Of a stretch of DNA of 64,000 nucleotides, positions 27,840-36,039 are shown piece by piece; the first letter of the stretch is position 1, and each line of letters starts with the position of its first letter. Source of the DNA: Salinispora vitiensis (GTDB taxonomy: Bacteria; Actinomycetota; Actinomycetes; Mycobacteriales; Micromonosporaceae); the NCBI RefSeq assembly GCF_000378825.1, contig NZ_KB900388.1:1363947-1427946 (forward strand), read 5' to 3'. Under the pieces are notes generated by a model. The model was not told the origin of the DNA. It saw nothing but the letters and a program-made list of their open reading frames with translations, and did no database searches. Both the position numbers and the translations under genes were made by a program.

Positions 27840-28669
27840 TGCCCATCGACCCCGCCGTCGCCGTCGGCGCCGAACTTCCCGGTCGGGACCTGAGCTGGGA
27901 CAGCACCGACGTGCTGCTGTACCACCTGGCCGTCGGCGCTGGCCCCGACGAGCTGTCCTACGTCTACGAGGGCGCGCTGCGTGGGGTCCTGCCCACCTTC
28001 GCCACGGTGGCCGCCACCCTGCGGGACACCGAGCCACCCACACTGACCATGCCCGGCATCGACATCGATCTAGCCCAGGTCGTCCACGGTCGGCAGGAGC
28101 TCGAACTACACCAGCCGATCCCGGCGAAGGGCAGCTGTGCGGCCCGCTCGCGGGTCGCCGCCGTGTATGACAAGGGCAGTGCGGCGGTCATCGTCACCGA
28201 GACCAGCACCGAGCTGTTCACCAGTCGGATCAGCATCTTCGTCAAGGGTGCGGGCGGATTCGGCGGGGAACGGGGGCCGACCACACGGGTGCCAGTGCCG
28301 GACCGGGCACCCGACGCGGTGGTGCTCTCCCCCACCGATGCGCGGCAGGCCCTCTGGTACCGACTCTGCGGCGATCGCAACCCGCTGCACGTCGACCCGA
28401 CCTTCGCCGCCCACGCCGGTTTCCCCCGGCCGATCCTGCACGGGCTCTGCACGTACGGAATCGTGGCGAAGGCGGCGGTCGACACCCTGCTCGACGGCGA
28501 CCCGGAACGGGTGGCCGGCTACCAGGCCCGCTTCGCTGGGGTCGTCTTTCCTGGTGAAACCCTGCGCACCGAAATCTGGCGGGAAGACGGTCAGCTGGTG
28601 CTGCGCGCCTCGGTTGCCGACCGGGACAACGCCCCGGCCCTCTCCGACGTGAGCATCACCCTCCGCTGA
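27839..28669 (+). CDS. chsH3: MaoC-type steroid enoyl-CoA hydratase ChsH3 (Hsd4B)
   Basis: A 276-residue protein with two hot-dog modules, the second bearing the hydratase-2 motif: YRLCGDRNPLHVDPTFAAHA with Asp and His of the catalytic pair, then GFPRPILHGLCTYG. It matches Rv3538, earlier called hsd4B and later shown to hydrate a 24-enoyl-CoA of the cholesterol side chain. It could therefore share work with EchA19 at the same step. It overlaps the kstD stop by one base and converges on fadE29 with three bases between the stops. Confidence 0.88.
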   Translation: MPIDPAVAVGAELPGRDLSWDSTDVLLYHLAVGAGPDELSYVYEGALRGVLPTFATVAATLRDTEPPTLTMPGIDIDLAQVVHGRQELELHQPIPAKGSCAARSRVAAVYDKGSAAVIVTETSTELFTSRISIFVKGAGGFGGERGPTTRVPVPDRAPDAVVLSPTDARQALWYRLCGDRNPLHVDPTFAAHAGFPRPILHGLCTYGIVAKAAVDTLLDGDPERVAGYQARFAGVVFPGETLRTEIWREDGQLVLRASVADRDNAPALSDVSITLR

Positions 28670-28672
28670 GTA

Positions 28673-29815
28673 CTAACGCGGCACGCGAGGCAACCCGAGC
28701 CCCGCGGACGCGATCAGTTCCCGCTGAATCTCGTTGACCCCACCGCCGAAGGTGAGCACGAGGTTCCGCTTGGTCTGAACGTCAAGCCAGGTCAACAGCT
28801 CTGCCGTCGCCGGGTCGGCGGGGTCGCCGCGGCGCCACACGGCCTCCTCCAGCTCCTGGCTGAGCCGAAGCAGCCACTCCGACGAGAAGACCTTGGTGAC
28901 CGAGGCGTCCGCCGCATTGGGTTCGTCCCCGGTCGCCGACCAGTTGAGCAGTTCGTTGATGCGCTGGCAGGCGGCGACGCGAGCGAGGACGCGTCGCACA
29001 TCCGGGGCTTCGAGCAGGCCCCTCGCGTACGCCCAGTCGTGTACCCGTTCGCCGAGGGCACCGAGCCGCCCGGCCGGTCCCAGCATCACCCGCTCGTGAT
29101 TGAGCTGCGTGGTCAGCAGTCGCCAGCCGTCGTTCTCGGTACCCACTCGCCGGGCCACCGGCACCCGGACGTCAGTCAGATAGACCGCGTTGACGTGGTG
29201 CGCCCCATCGCACGTCATAATCGGCGTCCACGAATAGCCGGGATGTGTCGTATCCACGATGAGGATGGAGAGGCCGTGGTGCCGGGACGCGCCCGGGTCG
29301 GTGCGACAGGCGAGCCAGAGGTAGTCCGCCTCGTGCGCCCCGGTGGTGAAGGTCTTCTGACCGTTCACGACGTACGTGTCCCCGTCGCGTACCGCCCGGG
29401 TGCGCAGCGCGGCGAGGTCGGTGCCGGCCTCGGGCTCGGTGTAGCCGATCGCGAAGTGCAGCTCCCCGGCCAGAATGCGGGGCAGGAAGAACTCCTGCTG
29501 TTCGGACGAGCCGTGGGCGAGCAGCGTCGGCGCCACGGTCTGCAGGGTGACCGCGGGCAGCGGAACGTCGGCGCGGGCTGCTTCGTTGACGAGAATCTGC
29601 TGCTCCACCGGGCCAAGCCCACCGCCGCCGAATCGGGTCGGGAAACCCAGGCCCAGCCAGCCGTCCCGGCCGAGTCGACGGATCAGTTCGCGGTAGACCA
29701 CGCCGTGCCGCTCGCGCAGCAGGACGGCGCGCTCCGCTGGTGGCAACACCTCGGCGAGGTAGGTGCGCAGCCGCGCCCGCAGGGCGTGCTGTTCCTCAGT
29801 CAAGTCGATGAACAC
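28673..29815 (-). CDS. fadE29: Steroid acyl-CoA dehydrogenase subunit FadE29 (ChsE2)
   Basis: A 380-residue acyl-CoA dehydrogenase, the FAD-rich partner of FadE28 in an alpha2beta2 enzyme that dehydrogenates the three-carbon 20-carboxyl-CoA side chain. Diagnostic stretches are RADVPLPAVTLQTVAPTLLA, FAIGYTEPEAGTDLAALRT, YSWTPIMTCDGAHHVNAVYL, LNHERVMLGPAGRLGAL and LTFGGGVNEIQRELIASAGL. The GTG at 29815 gives an N-terminus VFIDLTEEQHALRARL like FadE29 (Rv3543c), and overlaps the fadE28 end by 20 bases. The chsH1-chsH2-ltp2 genes that follow fadE29 in Mycobacterium are absent here. Confidence 0.92.
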   Translation of the reverse strand: MFIDLTEEQHALRARLRTYLAEVLPPAERAVLLRERHGVVYRELIRRLGRDGWLGLGFPTRFGGGGLGPVEQQILVNEAARADVPLPAVTLQTVAPTLLAHGSSEQQEFFLPRILAGELHFAIGYTEPEAGTDLAALRTRAVRDGDTYVVNGQKTFTTGAHEADYLWLACRTDPGASRHHGLSILIVDTTHPGYSWTPIMTCDGAHHVNAVYLTDVRVPVARRVGTENDGWRLLTTQLNHERVMLGPAGRLGALGERVHDWAYARGLLEAPDVRRVLARVAACQRINELLNWSATGDEPNAADASVTKVFSSEWLLRLSQELEEAVWRRGDPADPATAELLTWLDVQTKRNLVLTFGGGVNEIQRELIASAGLGLPRVPR

Positions 29816-30815
29816 CTTGGGCTCCCAGTTGGTGCAGGCAGTACTCGGTGCCGCCAAGGTGCCGGACCAGGTCCCGGACCAGGGCGGTATGTCGGTGTAG
29901 CGGGTAGTCGGCGACCAGCCCCATCCCCCCGTGCAGGTGATGGCAGGTGCGTAGCGCCGGCTGGGCAACGCTGCTCAGCCAGTACGCTCCGGTCCACCCG
30001 TCGGCGTCCTGGCCCGCCTCGGCACTCCAACTGGCGGCGAGCGCGGCCAGATGCATCGTGCGAGCGGCGACGTACACATCGGCGATCTGCTGGGAGACCG
30101 CCTGGAACGTGGCCAGCGGGCGGCCGAACTGCTGCCGGTCTCGCACGTGGTCGGCGGTCAGCTGTAAGGCACCGGCCAGCGCGCCGTCGCCCAGCGCGCA
30201 GGCTCCGGCAACTGCGAACCGGCGCAGCTCGACCTCGGCGTCGCCCAGTGGCTCCGCCGCGGCGCCCTCGAGCCGCAACATGAACTCGTCCGCCCCGGCC
30301 GAGGTCGGGGTGCGCAGCAGCGTCACCCCCGGTGCGGTGGGATCGATCAAGGCGACTGTCGGCCCGCCCCCGCGTACTCGCACCGGGACCAGAACCCGGT
30401 AGGCCGCGTCAGCATCCGGAACCGGACCGCAGGACCCGGTGATCCGCCAGCCGTCGGTCACCGGCAGCGGCGTCCCCAGGGCAGCCGTCAGAACCCGTCC
30501 CTCGAGCACGCCCGACAGCAGCTCGCGTTGCTGCTCGGGAGTGCCCGCTCGGGCCACCGGGAGGACACCGAGCGACAGCGTGGACCAGGCGGGAACCCGG
30601 GCAGCGCGCCGCCCGATCTCGGTGAGCAGCACGCCAATCGCCATCGCGCCCAGTCCAGCGCCGCCCAACCGCTCCGGCACAGCGAGGCCGAGCAGGCCGG
30701 ACTGACCGAGGGCCTTCCACAGGCGCTCCGGCGTGCCCTCGCTGTCGCTCAGCACCTCGTCGGCGAGATGAACGATCGACTGCTGGGCATCGTCGAGCTC
30801 GAAGTTCGGTCCCAT
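29796..30815 (-). CDS. fadE28: Steroid acyl-CoA dehydrogenase subunit FadE28 (ChsE1)
   Basis: A 339-residue acyl-CoA dehydrogenase-like subunit, shorter than its partner. It keeps ADHVRDRQQFGRPLATFQAV, which carries the Arg contributing to FAD binding, and HHLHGGMGLVADYPLHRHTA near the C-terminus, which supplies the catalytic acid region in FadE28. Segments such as LRTPTSAGADEFMLRL match Rv3544c. The ATG at 30815 has no Shine-Dalgarno, and a perfect KstR box lies nine bases upstream, pointing to leaderless initiation. In mycobacteria cyp125 lies upstream; here the neighbour is the START-fold gene. Confidence 0.92.
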   Translation of the reverse strand: MGPNFELDDAQQSIVHLADEVLSDSEGTPERLWKALGQSGLLGLAVPERLGGAGLGAMAIGVLLTEIGRRAARVPAWSTLSLGVLPVARAGTPEQQRELLSGVLEGRVLTAALGTPLPVTDGWRITGSCGPVPDADAAYRVLVPVRVRGGGPTVALIDPTAPGVTLLRTPTSAGADEFMLRLEGAAAEPLGDAEVELRRFAVAGACALGDGALAGALQLTADHVRDRQQFGRPLATFQAVSQQIADVYVAARTMHLAALAASWSAEAGQDADGWTGAYWLSSVAQPALRTCHHLHGGMGLVADYPLHRHTALVRDLVRHLGGTEYCLHQLGAQGVHRLD

Positions 30816-30824
30816 TTTGCTATT

Positions 30825-30838
30825 AGAACACGTTCCAG
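30825..30838. promoter_or_regulatory. KstR operator of fadE28-fadE29
   Basis: TAGAACACGTTCCA is a full match to TnnAACnnGTTnnA, nine bases upstream of the fadE28 ATG on the minus strand, placing it over the core promoter. Confidence 0.9.
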
Positions 30839-30895
30839 TTCAGGTCGACACCCGCCCTTTATCGATCACCAGGGGCTGGCCGTGAACACCAAAAC

Positions 30896-30947
30896 CAGCC
30901 ACGCCGCGAACCATTACCCAGAAATCACGGAAACGACGGCGTGGCTG
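30896..30947 (-). terminator. Stem-loop after the START-fold gene, probable terminator
   Basis: CAGCCACGCCG at 30896-30906 is exactly complementary to CGGCGTGGCTG at 30937-30947 (11-bp stem, 30-base loop). It begins 16 bases past the stop of the START-fold gene (30963) and upstream of the fadE28 promoter, so it probably insulates the two units. Confidence 0.5.
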
Positions 30948-30962
30948 ACCCCGGAATCGACC

Positions 30963-31394
30963 TCAGTCCAGCAGCGCGACGAGCTTCGCCAACGCCTGTT
31001 GACACGCCGTGGTGGCCTGCTTCTGCAACATGCCGTCCATCGCGCCTTTCAACGCCGGGCCGGCAAACTCCATCCCGTAGGTGATGTGCGAGCCCCCGCC
31101 GCTCGACTCGACCGCGATCACCATCTTCGCCTTGACGCCCATCGGGCCGTCGCCCGCCTGCTCCAGGCGCCCCGGCGCCTCTGCCTTCGTCACCCGCCAG
31201 GCCATCTCGGCCGGCATGCCCATCAGCTTTACCCGCTGCTGATACGTGGTCCCCTCGCCGAGGGTTTCCGGCACCTCGCCGGCGAAGCCCTCGTGCATCG
31301 TGTTCCACTCGGGAACCCTCGGCAGGGCCACCACGAGCTTCCAGACCTGCGTCGGATCCGCCTTCGCGTCGGCCTCGACCGTCACTGCAGCCAT
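30963..31394 (-). CDS. SRPBCC/START-fold protein of the KstR regulon
   Basis: A 143-residue single-domain START-like (polyketide cyclase/CoxG type) protein: the N-terminal strand TVEADAKADPTQVWKLVVAL, the segment LPRVPEWNTMHEGFAGEVPE, and a C-terminal long helix ALKGAMDGMLQKQATTACQQ. The fold encloses a hydrophobic cavity that in relatives binds lipids, sterols or polyketides. GAGGAGG precedes the ATG and a perfect KstR box lies 25 bases upstream. A soluble sterol carrier or binding protein is an attractive inference; no catalytic residue is identifiable. Confidence 0.85.
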   Translation of the reverse strand: MAAVTVEADAKADPTQVWKLVVALPRVPEWNTMHEGFAGEVPETLGEGTTYQQRVKLMGMPAEMAWRVTKAEAPGRLEQAGDGPMGVKAKMVIAVESSGGGSHITYGMEFAGPALKGAMDGMLQKQATTACQQALAKLVALLD

Positions 31395-31419
31395 CGTGAC
31401 CTCCTCTTCGAGATAAATC

Positions 31420-31433
31420 TAGAACAGGTTATA
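31420..31433. promoter_or_regulatory. KstR operator of the START-fold gene
   Basis: TAGAACAGGTTATA is a full match to TnnAACnnGTTnnA, 25 bases upstream of the START-fold ATG. It is the last KstR box in the window and marks the end of the sterol island. Confidence 0.88.
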
Positions 31434-31510
31434 ACAGGGAAATTGATTCCACCAGCTTTGATCATGGCGGCACCCAAAACCGAGTGCGCCGACTCCGTTA
31501 CCGGCCGCCG

Positions 31511-31579
31511 TCACCACCACCGACCACCACCGGCCACCGTCACCACCACCACCGCCACCACCACCACCGCCGCCGCCGA
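31511..31579. repeat. CCACCA/CCGCCA simple-sequence tract
   Basis: About 70 bases made almost only of CAC, CAA-free CCACCA and CCGCC triplets lie upstream of the ArsR gene. The minus strand reads as repeated GGTGG/GGCGG, capable in principle of forming a G-quadruplex. Similar short tracts occur at 13548-13585 and 14000-14022. Confidence 0.8.
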
Positions 31580-31655
31580 CCATCGCCGCGATTGGGAGCC
31601 GCCCGACCAGGACACACCCTCCCGCCAACTTGACGCATGCCGTTATAGGAATACT

Positions 31656-32009
31656 ATGGCCGTCATGGCGCGAGCAGCGACGACATCGGATGCGTTCAAC
31701 GCGATCGCGGAGCCGCAGCGTCGAGACATCCTCGGGCTGCTGCGGGCCGGTGAATGGCCAGTGACCGATCTGGCCCAGGAACTGGGGATGAGCCAGCCGC
31801 AGGCCTCCAAGCATCTGCGGGTGCTCCGGGAGGTGGGGTTGGTGCGGGTCCGTGGGGTGGGCAGGCAGCGCCGCTACAGCCTGGACGCGGAAGGGCTGCG
31901 GCCGGTCCACGAGTGGATCGGCGGATTCGAACAGTTCTGGAACGAGAGTTTCGACCGACTGAACAGCTACGTCCAAGACCTCAAGCACGACAGGAGAAAC
32001 AGCCAGTGA
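31656..32009 (+). CDS. ArsR-family transcriptional regulator
   Basis: A 117-residue winged-helix repressor: AFNAIAEPQRRDILGLLRAG, recognition segment VTDLAQELGMSQPQASKHLR, and wing VRVRGVGRQRRYSLD. No metal-binding Cys cluster is present; it is the subtype normally paired with an AHSA1 protein, which indeed follows with a four-base overlap (GTGA). The start may be 31656 or 31665. Together with the two following genes it forms a three-gene operon probably autoregulated by this protein. Confidence 0.9.
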   Translation: MAVMARAATTSDAFNAIAEPQRRDILGLLRAGEWPVTDLAQELGMSQPQASKHLRVLREVGLVRVRGVGRQRRYSLDAEGLRPVHEWIGGFEQFWNESFDRLNSYVQDLKHDRRNSQ

Positions 32010-32500
32010 CAGGAACAAGGCAAGACGCGCAGCCGGCGACGGACCGGGAGATTGTCGTCTCCCGGCTCGTCGACGCCCGGCAGGAGCTGGTATTTGAGGC
32101 GTTCACCGAGGTTGAGCACCTGTCCCGGTGGTGGGGCCCGGAGGGGTTCACCACCACCACGTACGCCTTCGAGTTCCACGAGGGTGGAGCCTGGGACTTC
32201 GTGATGCACGGACCGGACGGGACCGACTACCCACAGTGGATTAAGTGGACCGAGATCGTCACACCGAAGCGGATCACGCTGCTGCACGGTGCGTACCGCG
32301 ACGACCCGGACACCTTCGAATCAATCCTGGACTTCACGCCCCACGGCGCCACGACCCGGATCGTCATGCGCAGCATCTTCCCCACCCGACAGCTAAGAGA
32401 CCGCGTTGTGCTGGAGTACCACGCGATCGAGCGCGGCGAGCAAACGCTGGGCAAGCTGGCCTCCTACGTCGCCGAGGTCGCCCGGAAGGGGGCCCGCTGA
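32006..32500 (+). CDS. AHSA1/SRPBCC domain protein
   Basis: A 164-residue START-like protein of the activator-of-Hsp90 homologue 1 group: REIVVSRLVDARQELVFEAF, the typical LSRWWGPEGFTTTTYAFEFH, and GGAWDFVMHGPDGTDYPQW. The GTG start overlaps the ArsR stop and the stop overlaps the reductase-like gene (TGATG). Ligand and role are unknown; in similar operons these proteins accompany an ArsR regulator that may sense the same small molecule. Confidence 0.88.
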   Translation: MTGTRQDAQPATDREIVVSRLVDARQELVFEAFTEVEHLSRWWGPEGFTTTTYAFEFHEGGAWDFVMHGPDGTDYPQWIKWTEIVTPKRITLLHGAYRDDPDTFESILDFTPHGATTRIVMRSIFPTRQLRDRVVLEYHAIERGEQTLGKLASYVAEVARKGAR

Positions 32501-33165
32501 TGCCAAGCAAGGTGTTCATCAGCCTATCCATGTCGCTCGACGGCTTCAGCGCGCCCGAGTCGATGGAAGGTCTGCACGCCACGCCCGAGCAGCGAGAGCG
32601 GGACCCGCGGCTCGACTACTGGATGGCCCAGTGGATGGAGCTTCAGGGGTGGCTCTTCCCCCAGCGGTACTTCCGGGAACGGCTCCACCTGGGGGAGGGC
32701 GGCGAGGAGGGGAGCGACAACGACTTCGTCCGAGAGACGTTCGAACGTACCGGCGCCAACATCATGGGCAAGCGCATGTTCGAACTCGGCGAGCACGCGT
32801 GGCCGGAGGAGCCGCCTTTCCACGTCCCCGTGTACGTCCTCACCCACGAGCGGCGCTCCCCCTGGGAGCGGCCCGGCGGGACCACATTCTACTTCGTCAA
32901 CGACGGCATTCAGCACGCACTGGATCAGGCCCGCGAGGCCGCCGGCGAGCGGGATATCCGCATCTCCGGCGGCAGCGAGACGGCCCTGGCGTACCTCAAC
33001 GCGGGCCTAGTCGACGAATTGTCGATCTCGGTCGCACCGGTGCTCTTCGGCGCCGGCACCCGCCTCTTCGAGGGCGTGGACGCGTCCCGGATCGCGCTGA
33101 AGCCAGCCCATTCGAAGTCGTCGGCACGGGTGACCCACCTGACCTACACGGTGCACCCCCGATAG
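32500..33165 (+). CDS. Dihydrofolate-reductase-like (RibD C-terminal) protein
   Basis: A 221-residue protein of the RibD_C/DHFR-like fold: opening KVFISLSMSLDGFSAPES, then ANIMGKRMFELGEHAW, HVPVYVLTHERRSPWE, and the nucleotide-binding stretch IRISGGSETALAYLNAGLVD with AGTRLFEGVD near the end. Members are NADPH-dependent reductases of mostly unknown substrates. It is the third gene of the ArsR-AHSA1 operon. Confidence 0.88.
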   Translation: MPSKVFISLSMSLDGFSAPESMEGLHATPEQRERDPRLDYWMAQWMELQGWLFPQRYFRERLHLGEGGEEGSDNDFVRETFERTGANIMGKRMFELGEHAWPEEPPFHVPVYVLTHERRSPWERPGGTTFYFVNDGIQHALDQAREAAGERDIRISGGSETALAYLNAGLVDELSISVAPVLFGAGTRLFEGVDASRIALKPAHSKSSARVTHLTYTVHPR

Positions 33166-33206
33166 CCGCGCGCAACCTCCTTCTGGCCACCCGGTTCACC
33201 CGGGAG

Positions 33207-35183
33207 TCAGCGGGCGGAACAGGTCGGCGCGGTCGGCGCGGTGCCCGGACCAGTGCCGGTGAAGCCAAACGTGGTGCTGCTCCCAGCCGCCAGCTGACCG
33301 TTGTACGACTCGTTGAGCACCACATTCACGCCATCGGTGACCGTCCACCCGCCGTTCCACAGCGAGGTGATCGCGGTCCCGCCCGGGTCGGTCCAGGTGA
33401 CCTGCCAGCCGGGGATGGCTACGGTGTCGGTGTTTTCCACGGTGATCTCACCCTGGAAGCCTCCCGGCCAGGTACTCGTCAGCAGGTACGTGGCGGTACA
33501 GCCGCTCTCTCCACCACCACCGCCGGGTGGGGTGGTGACGGTACGGGCCGGGGAGTCGGCGGAGACGTTTCCCGCCGCATCCCTGGCCCGCACGGTGAAG
33601 GTGTACTCGGTTTCGGCCGCGAGGTCGGTCACCTGATAAGTGGTGCCGGCGACCGTGGCGACTGTGCTCGGCGGACCACCGGCGGTCGCGCTCCGTACCT
33701 CATAGCCGACGACGCCGACGTTGTCCGTGGATCCATCCCAGTTCAGCGTGACCGTGGTGGAGGTCAGGTCACTGGCCATGGGACGCCCCGGTGCGGTCGG
33801 CGCGACGGTGTCGTTCCCGCCGCCGGCGTAGCGCTCAGTGAGGCTGATGCCGGTGGTCGAGGCTTCGCCACCGAGGCGTACCTGATGGTCCAGGCTGACG
33901 AACTTGCCGTTGTACTGCCAGAGCGCCGGCTTGAGCACCTCTTCGTATTTGACCTCGTCCCAGGTCTGCCAGTCGTGTTGCAGCAGGCCGCCGGTGTCGC
34001 CGGAGTTCGGGTTCAGGCACCAGAAGGTGTGGTGGATCCCCTCCTCGGCCATCAGGTCCCGCAGGGCCTTCAGCCACCTGTCTTGCCGTTCGTCCTGCCC
34101 GAACCGGCCACCCCACTCACCGACCAGCAGCGGCGCGGTGTCCTCCTCGTGGAGGTAGAGCCAGTTCGGTCGCCACACGTCGTTGGTCAACGTGGTCTTG
34201 TCGAAGTCCTTCTGGAACCACGGCTGCTCGTGCACCAACGGCCCGTAGTCGTGCGGCGAATAGACCAACTGGTCCTGGTGGGCACCCAGATTGATCGGGT
34301 GGTCCTTCGCCCCCCGAAGGTTGCCGCCCCACCAGTTGTAGTGGTAGTTGGGGCTCTGGTCCGGGTCGGTGTTGGGTGAGTCCCAGCTCTCCCCCGGGCG
34401 TGGGTAGACCTCGATGCCCTCGCAGAGAATCAGCACGTTCGGATTGATCGCGAGGATTCGATTGCCCGCCGTCTCGCAGGCGTGTTTGAAGTTGTCGGTG
34501 TCGCTGGTGTCGTCCCACTTGGCCCGGGGCGGGCTGTCCGGGGTGCCGTGCGGCTCGTTCTGGATGTCCATCGCGACGACGGTGTCGTTGTGCTGGTACC
34601 GAGTGGCGACCCACTCCCAGCCCTGGTAGAACAGCTCCGGGGTAATCTCCCCCTTGTACCACATCGGGTAGAAGTGGCCGGAGTTATCCGCCTCAGCACT
34701 GTGCACATCGAGCATGACCTTCAGCCCGTACTCCTCGCAGAGGGCCAGCCAGTAGTCGAAGATCTGCAGGTTGTCCAAGCCGGTCAACTCCGGGTTGACC
34801 GACAGGTTCACGTTCGGCAGCACCGTCTGGCCGGCCTTCCACTCCAGCAGCAGCTCCGTGGAGATCGGCACCCGGACAATATTGATTCCGCGCTCGGCCA
34901 TCTGCCGCGTGATCGTCTCGATGTTGCCGGCCCAGAGCCCGTGGAAGACCCGTTCGGTGGCGTTGTAGCCGAACCAGTTCGCGCCGGTCAACCACACCTG
35001 GTTGCCCGCCTCGTCCACGATCTTGTTGCCGTCGGTGTGCAGCCAGTCGGCCGCCGGAGCCGAGACGAGCTGCACCTCCGACTGGGGTGCGGTGGTGGCG
35101 AACGCGGCCGGGGCGGCGGCCGTCAGCCCGAGAGCTACGCAGGCCGCCAATGCGGCAGCCGGCAATCTTGACATCACAGACAC
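33207..35183 (-). CDS. Secreted GH5 cellulase with FN3 and CBM2 modules
   Basis: A 658-residue endoglucanase-like enzyme. Signal peptide (SRLPAAALAACVALGLTAAA, cleavage near AFA), GH5 catalytic domain about residues 45-420 with acid/base Glu210 in MDIQNEPHG and nucleophile Glu356 in LLVGEWGGR, an FN3 module about 462-552, a Gly-rich linker, and a C-terminal CBM2 (561-658, GCTATYLLTSTWPGGFQG). The GTG at 35183 is chosen because AGGAG precedes it by six bases; an ATG lies three codons later. A CebR-like operator lies 36 bases upstream, suggesting induction by cello-oligosaccharides. Confidence 0.9.
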   Translation of the reverse strand: MSVMSRLPAAALAACVALGLTAAAPAAFATTAPQSEVQLVSAPAADWLHTDGNKIVDEAGNQVWLTGANWFGYNATERVFHGLWAGNIETITRQMAERGINIVRVPISTELLLEWKAGQTVLPNVNLSVNPELTGLDNLQIFDYWLALCEEYGLKVMLDVHSAEADNSGHFYPMWYKGEITPELFYQGWEWVATRYQHNDTVVAMDIQNEPHGTPDSPPRAKWDDTSDTDNFKHACETAGNRILAINPNVLILCEGIEVYPRPGESWDSPNTDPDQSPNYHYNWWGGNLRGAKDHPINLGAHQDQLVYSPHDYGPLVHEQPWFQKDFDKTTLTNDVWRPNWLYLHEEDTAPLLVGEWGGRFGQDERQDRWLKALRDLMAEEGIHHTFWCLNPNSGDTGGLLQHDWQTWDEVKYEEVLKPALWQYNGKFVSLDHQVRLGGEASTTGISLTERYAGGGNDTVAPTAPGRPMASDLTSTTVTLNWDGSTDNVGVVGYEVRSATAGGPPSTVATVAGTTYQVTDLAAETEYTFTVRARDAAGNVSADSPARTVTTPPGGGGGESGCTATYLLTSTWPGGFQGEITVENTDTVAIPGWQVTWTDPGGTAITSLWNGGWTVTDGVNVVLNESYNGQLAAGSSTTFGFTGTGPGTAPTAPTCSAR

Positions 35184-35219
35184 GGGAAGCTCCTGGTGGC
35201 GATGGTGGTGGTGGACGCT

Positions 35220-35233
35220 TGGGAGCGTTTCCA
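35220..35233. promoter_or_regulatory. CebR-like operator of the cellulase
   Basis: TGGGAGCGTTTCCA agrees with the streptomycete CebR box TGGGAGCGCTCCCA at 12 of 14 positions and lies 36 bases before the cellulase start. CebR is a LacI-type repressor released by cellobiose/cellotriose. Confidence 0.75.
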
Positions 35234-35372
35234 GCCATAGATTAAGCTGACTGTCGACGTAACGGAAGAGCAAACTTTCCGTAATCGCCGCTTAACGGCT
35301 TAAGGCCTATCGGCCCGATCGCCAGACCGGGATGCGGGGCGTAGGGCACGCCGGCACCGGGTAGCCGAGGGC

Positions 35373-35924
35373 ATGGCGCGGTACACCGATCCGAAGCTAC
35401 GAAGAAAAATCAAAGACGAGATCAAGGCCTCCGACAAGGGTGCCCGGCCCGGACAGTGGTCGGCCCGAAAGTCGCAGCTACTGGTCAAGGAGTACGAGAA
35501 GCAGGGCGGGGGCTACCAGGGACCACGAGACGAACGGCAGCGATCCCTGCGACAGTGGGGCCGGGAGAAGTGGCAAACCCGAGAGGGCGACACCCGGGCG
35601 CGCCAGGACGGCGAGACGAAGCGCTACCTGCCCGAACGCGTGTGGAAGGAACTCCCCGAAAAGGAACGCCGCGCCACCGACACCAAGAAACGTAAGGCGT
35701 CGAGGAGCGGCCGGCAGTACGTGGCCAACACCGGGCCAGCCAGCCGCACCCGCCGCGACACCACGTCGGTCGACCGGCTACTCGACCTGCGGGTCCCCGA
35801 CGCGGCGAAACGGCTGACCCGGCTCGACACCCCCCAACTCCGGTCGGCGCTACGGCGCGAACGCGCCGGCAAGAGCCGAAAAACGCTGGTCCGCCGAATC
35901 GAGGCGGAACTCGCGCGCCGGTAG
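35373..35924 (+). CDS. DUF5872-like basic protein
   Basis: A 183-residue very basic protein. Its first 120 residues (ARYTDPKLRRKIKDEIKASD, GARPGQWSARKSQLLVKEYE, GPRDERQRSLRQWGREKWQT, RYLPERVWKELP) recall DUF5872, a family shared by bacteria, plants and large viruses whose function is unknown. The remaining 60 residues (TSVDRLLDLRVPDAAKRLTR, LRSALRRERAGKSRKTLVRR) look like a short helical nucleic-acid-binding extension, similar to Rho-N/SAP-type helices. Nucleic-acid association is suggested by charge only. It stands alone and is followed by a strong hairpin. Confidence 0.75.
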   Translation: MARYTDPKLRRKIKDEIKASDKGARPGQWSARKSQLLVKEYEKQGGGYQGPRDERQRSLRQWGREKWQTREGDTRARQDGETKRYLPERVWKELPEKERRATDTKKRKASRSGRQYVANTGPASRTRRDTTSVDRLLDLRVPDAAKRLTRLDTPQLRSALRRERAGKSRKTLVRRIEAELARR

Positions 35925-35994
35925 GGCACCCACCGCAGGTGGCCGGGTCGGCGCGGCGAGACACCACCGCATACCGCGGCTGCGCCCACCACTA

Positions 35995-36030
35995 GGGCCC
36001 ACCCGCGGAGGTAATCCCGAGGGTGGGCCC
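35995..36030. terminator. Bidirectional terminator between the DUF5872 and amylase genes
   Basis: GGGCCCACCC (35995-36004) is exactly complementary to GGGTGGGCCC (36021-36030), a 10-bp GC stem with a 16-base loop, between convergent genes ending at 35924 and 36040. Confidence 0.78.
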
Positions 36031-36039
36031 GGGGAGCGG

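Noticed and set aside
31511..31579. CRISPR-like array
   Set aside because: It is a simple triplet tract with no spacers or repeat units of CRISPR length.
32406..34379. Long plus-strand open frame spanning the DHFR-like gene and the cellulase C-terminus
   Set aside because: It is a shifted frame of one gene and antisense to another, Arg/Gly/Pro-rich, with no start signal.
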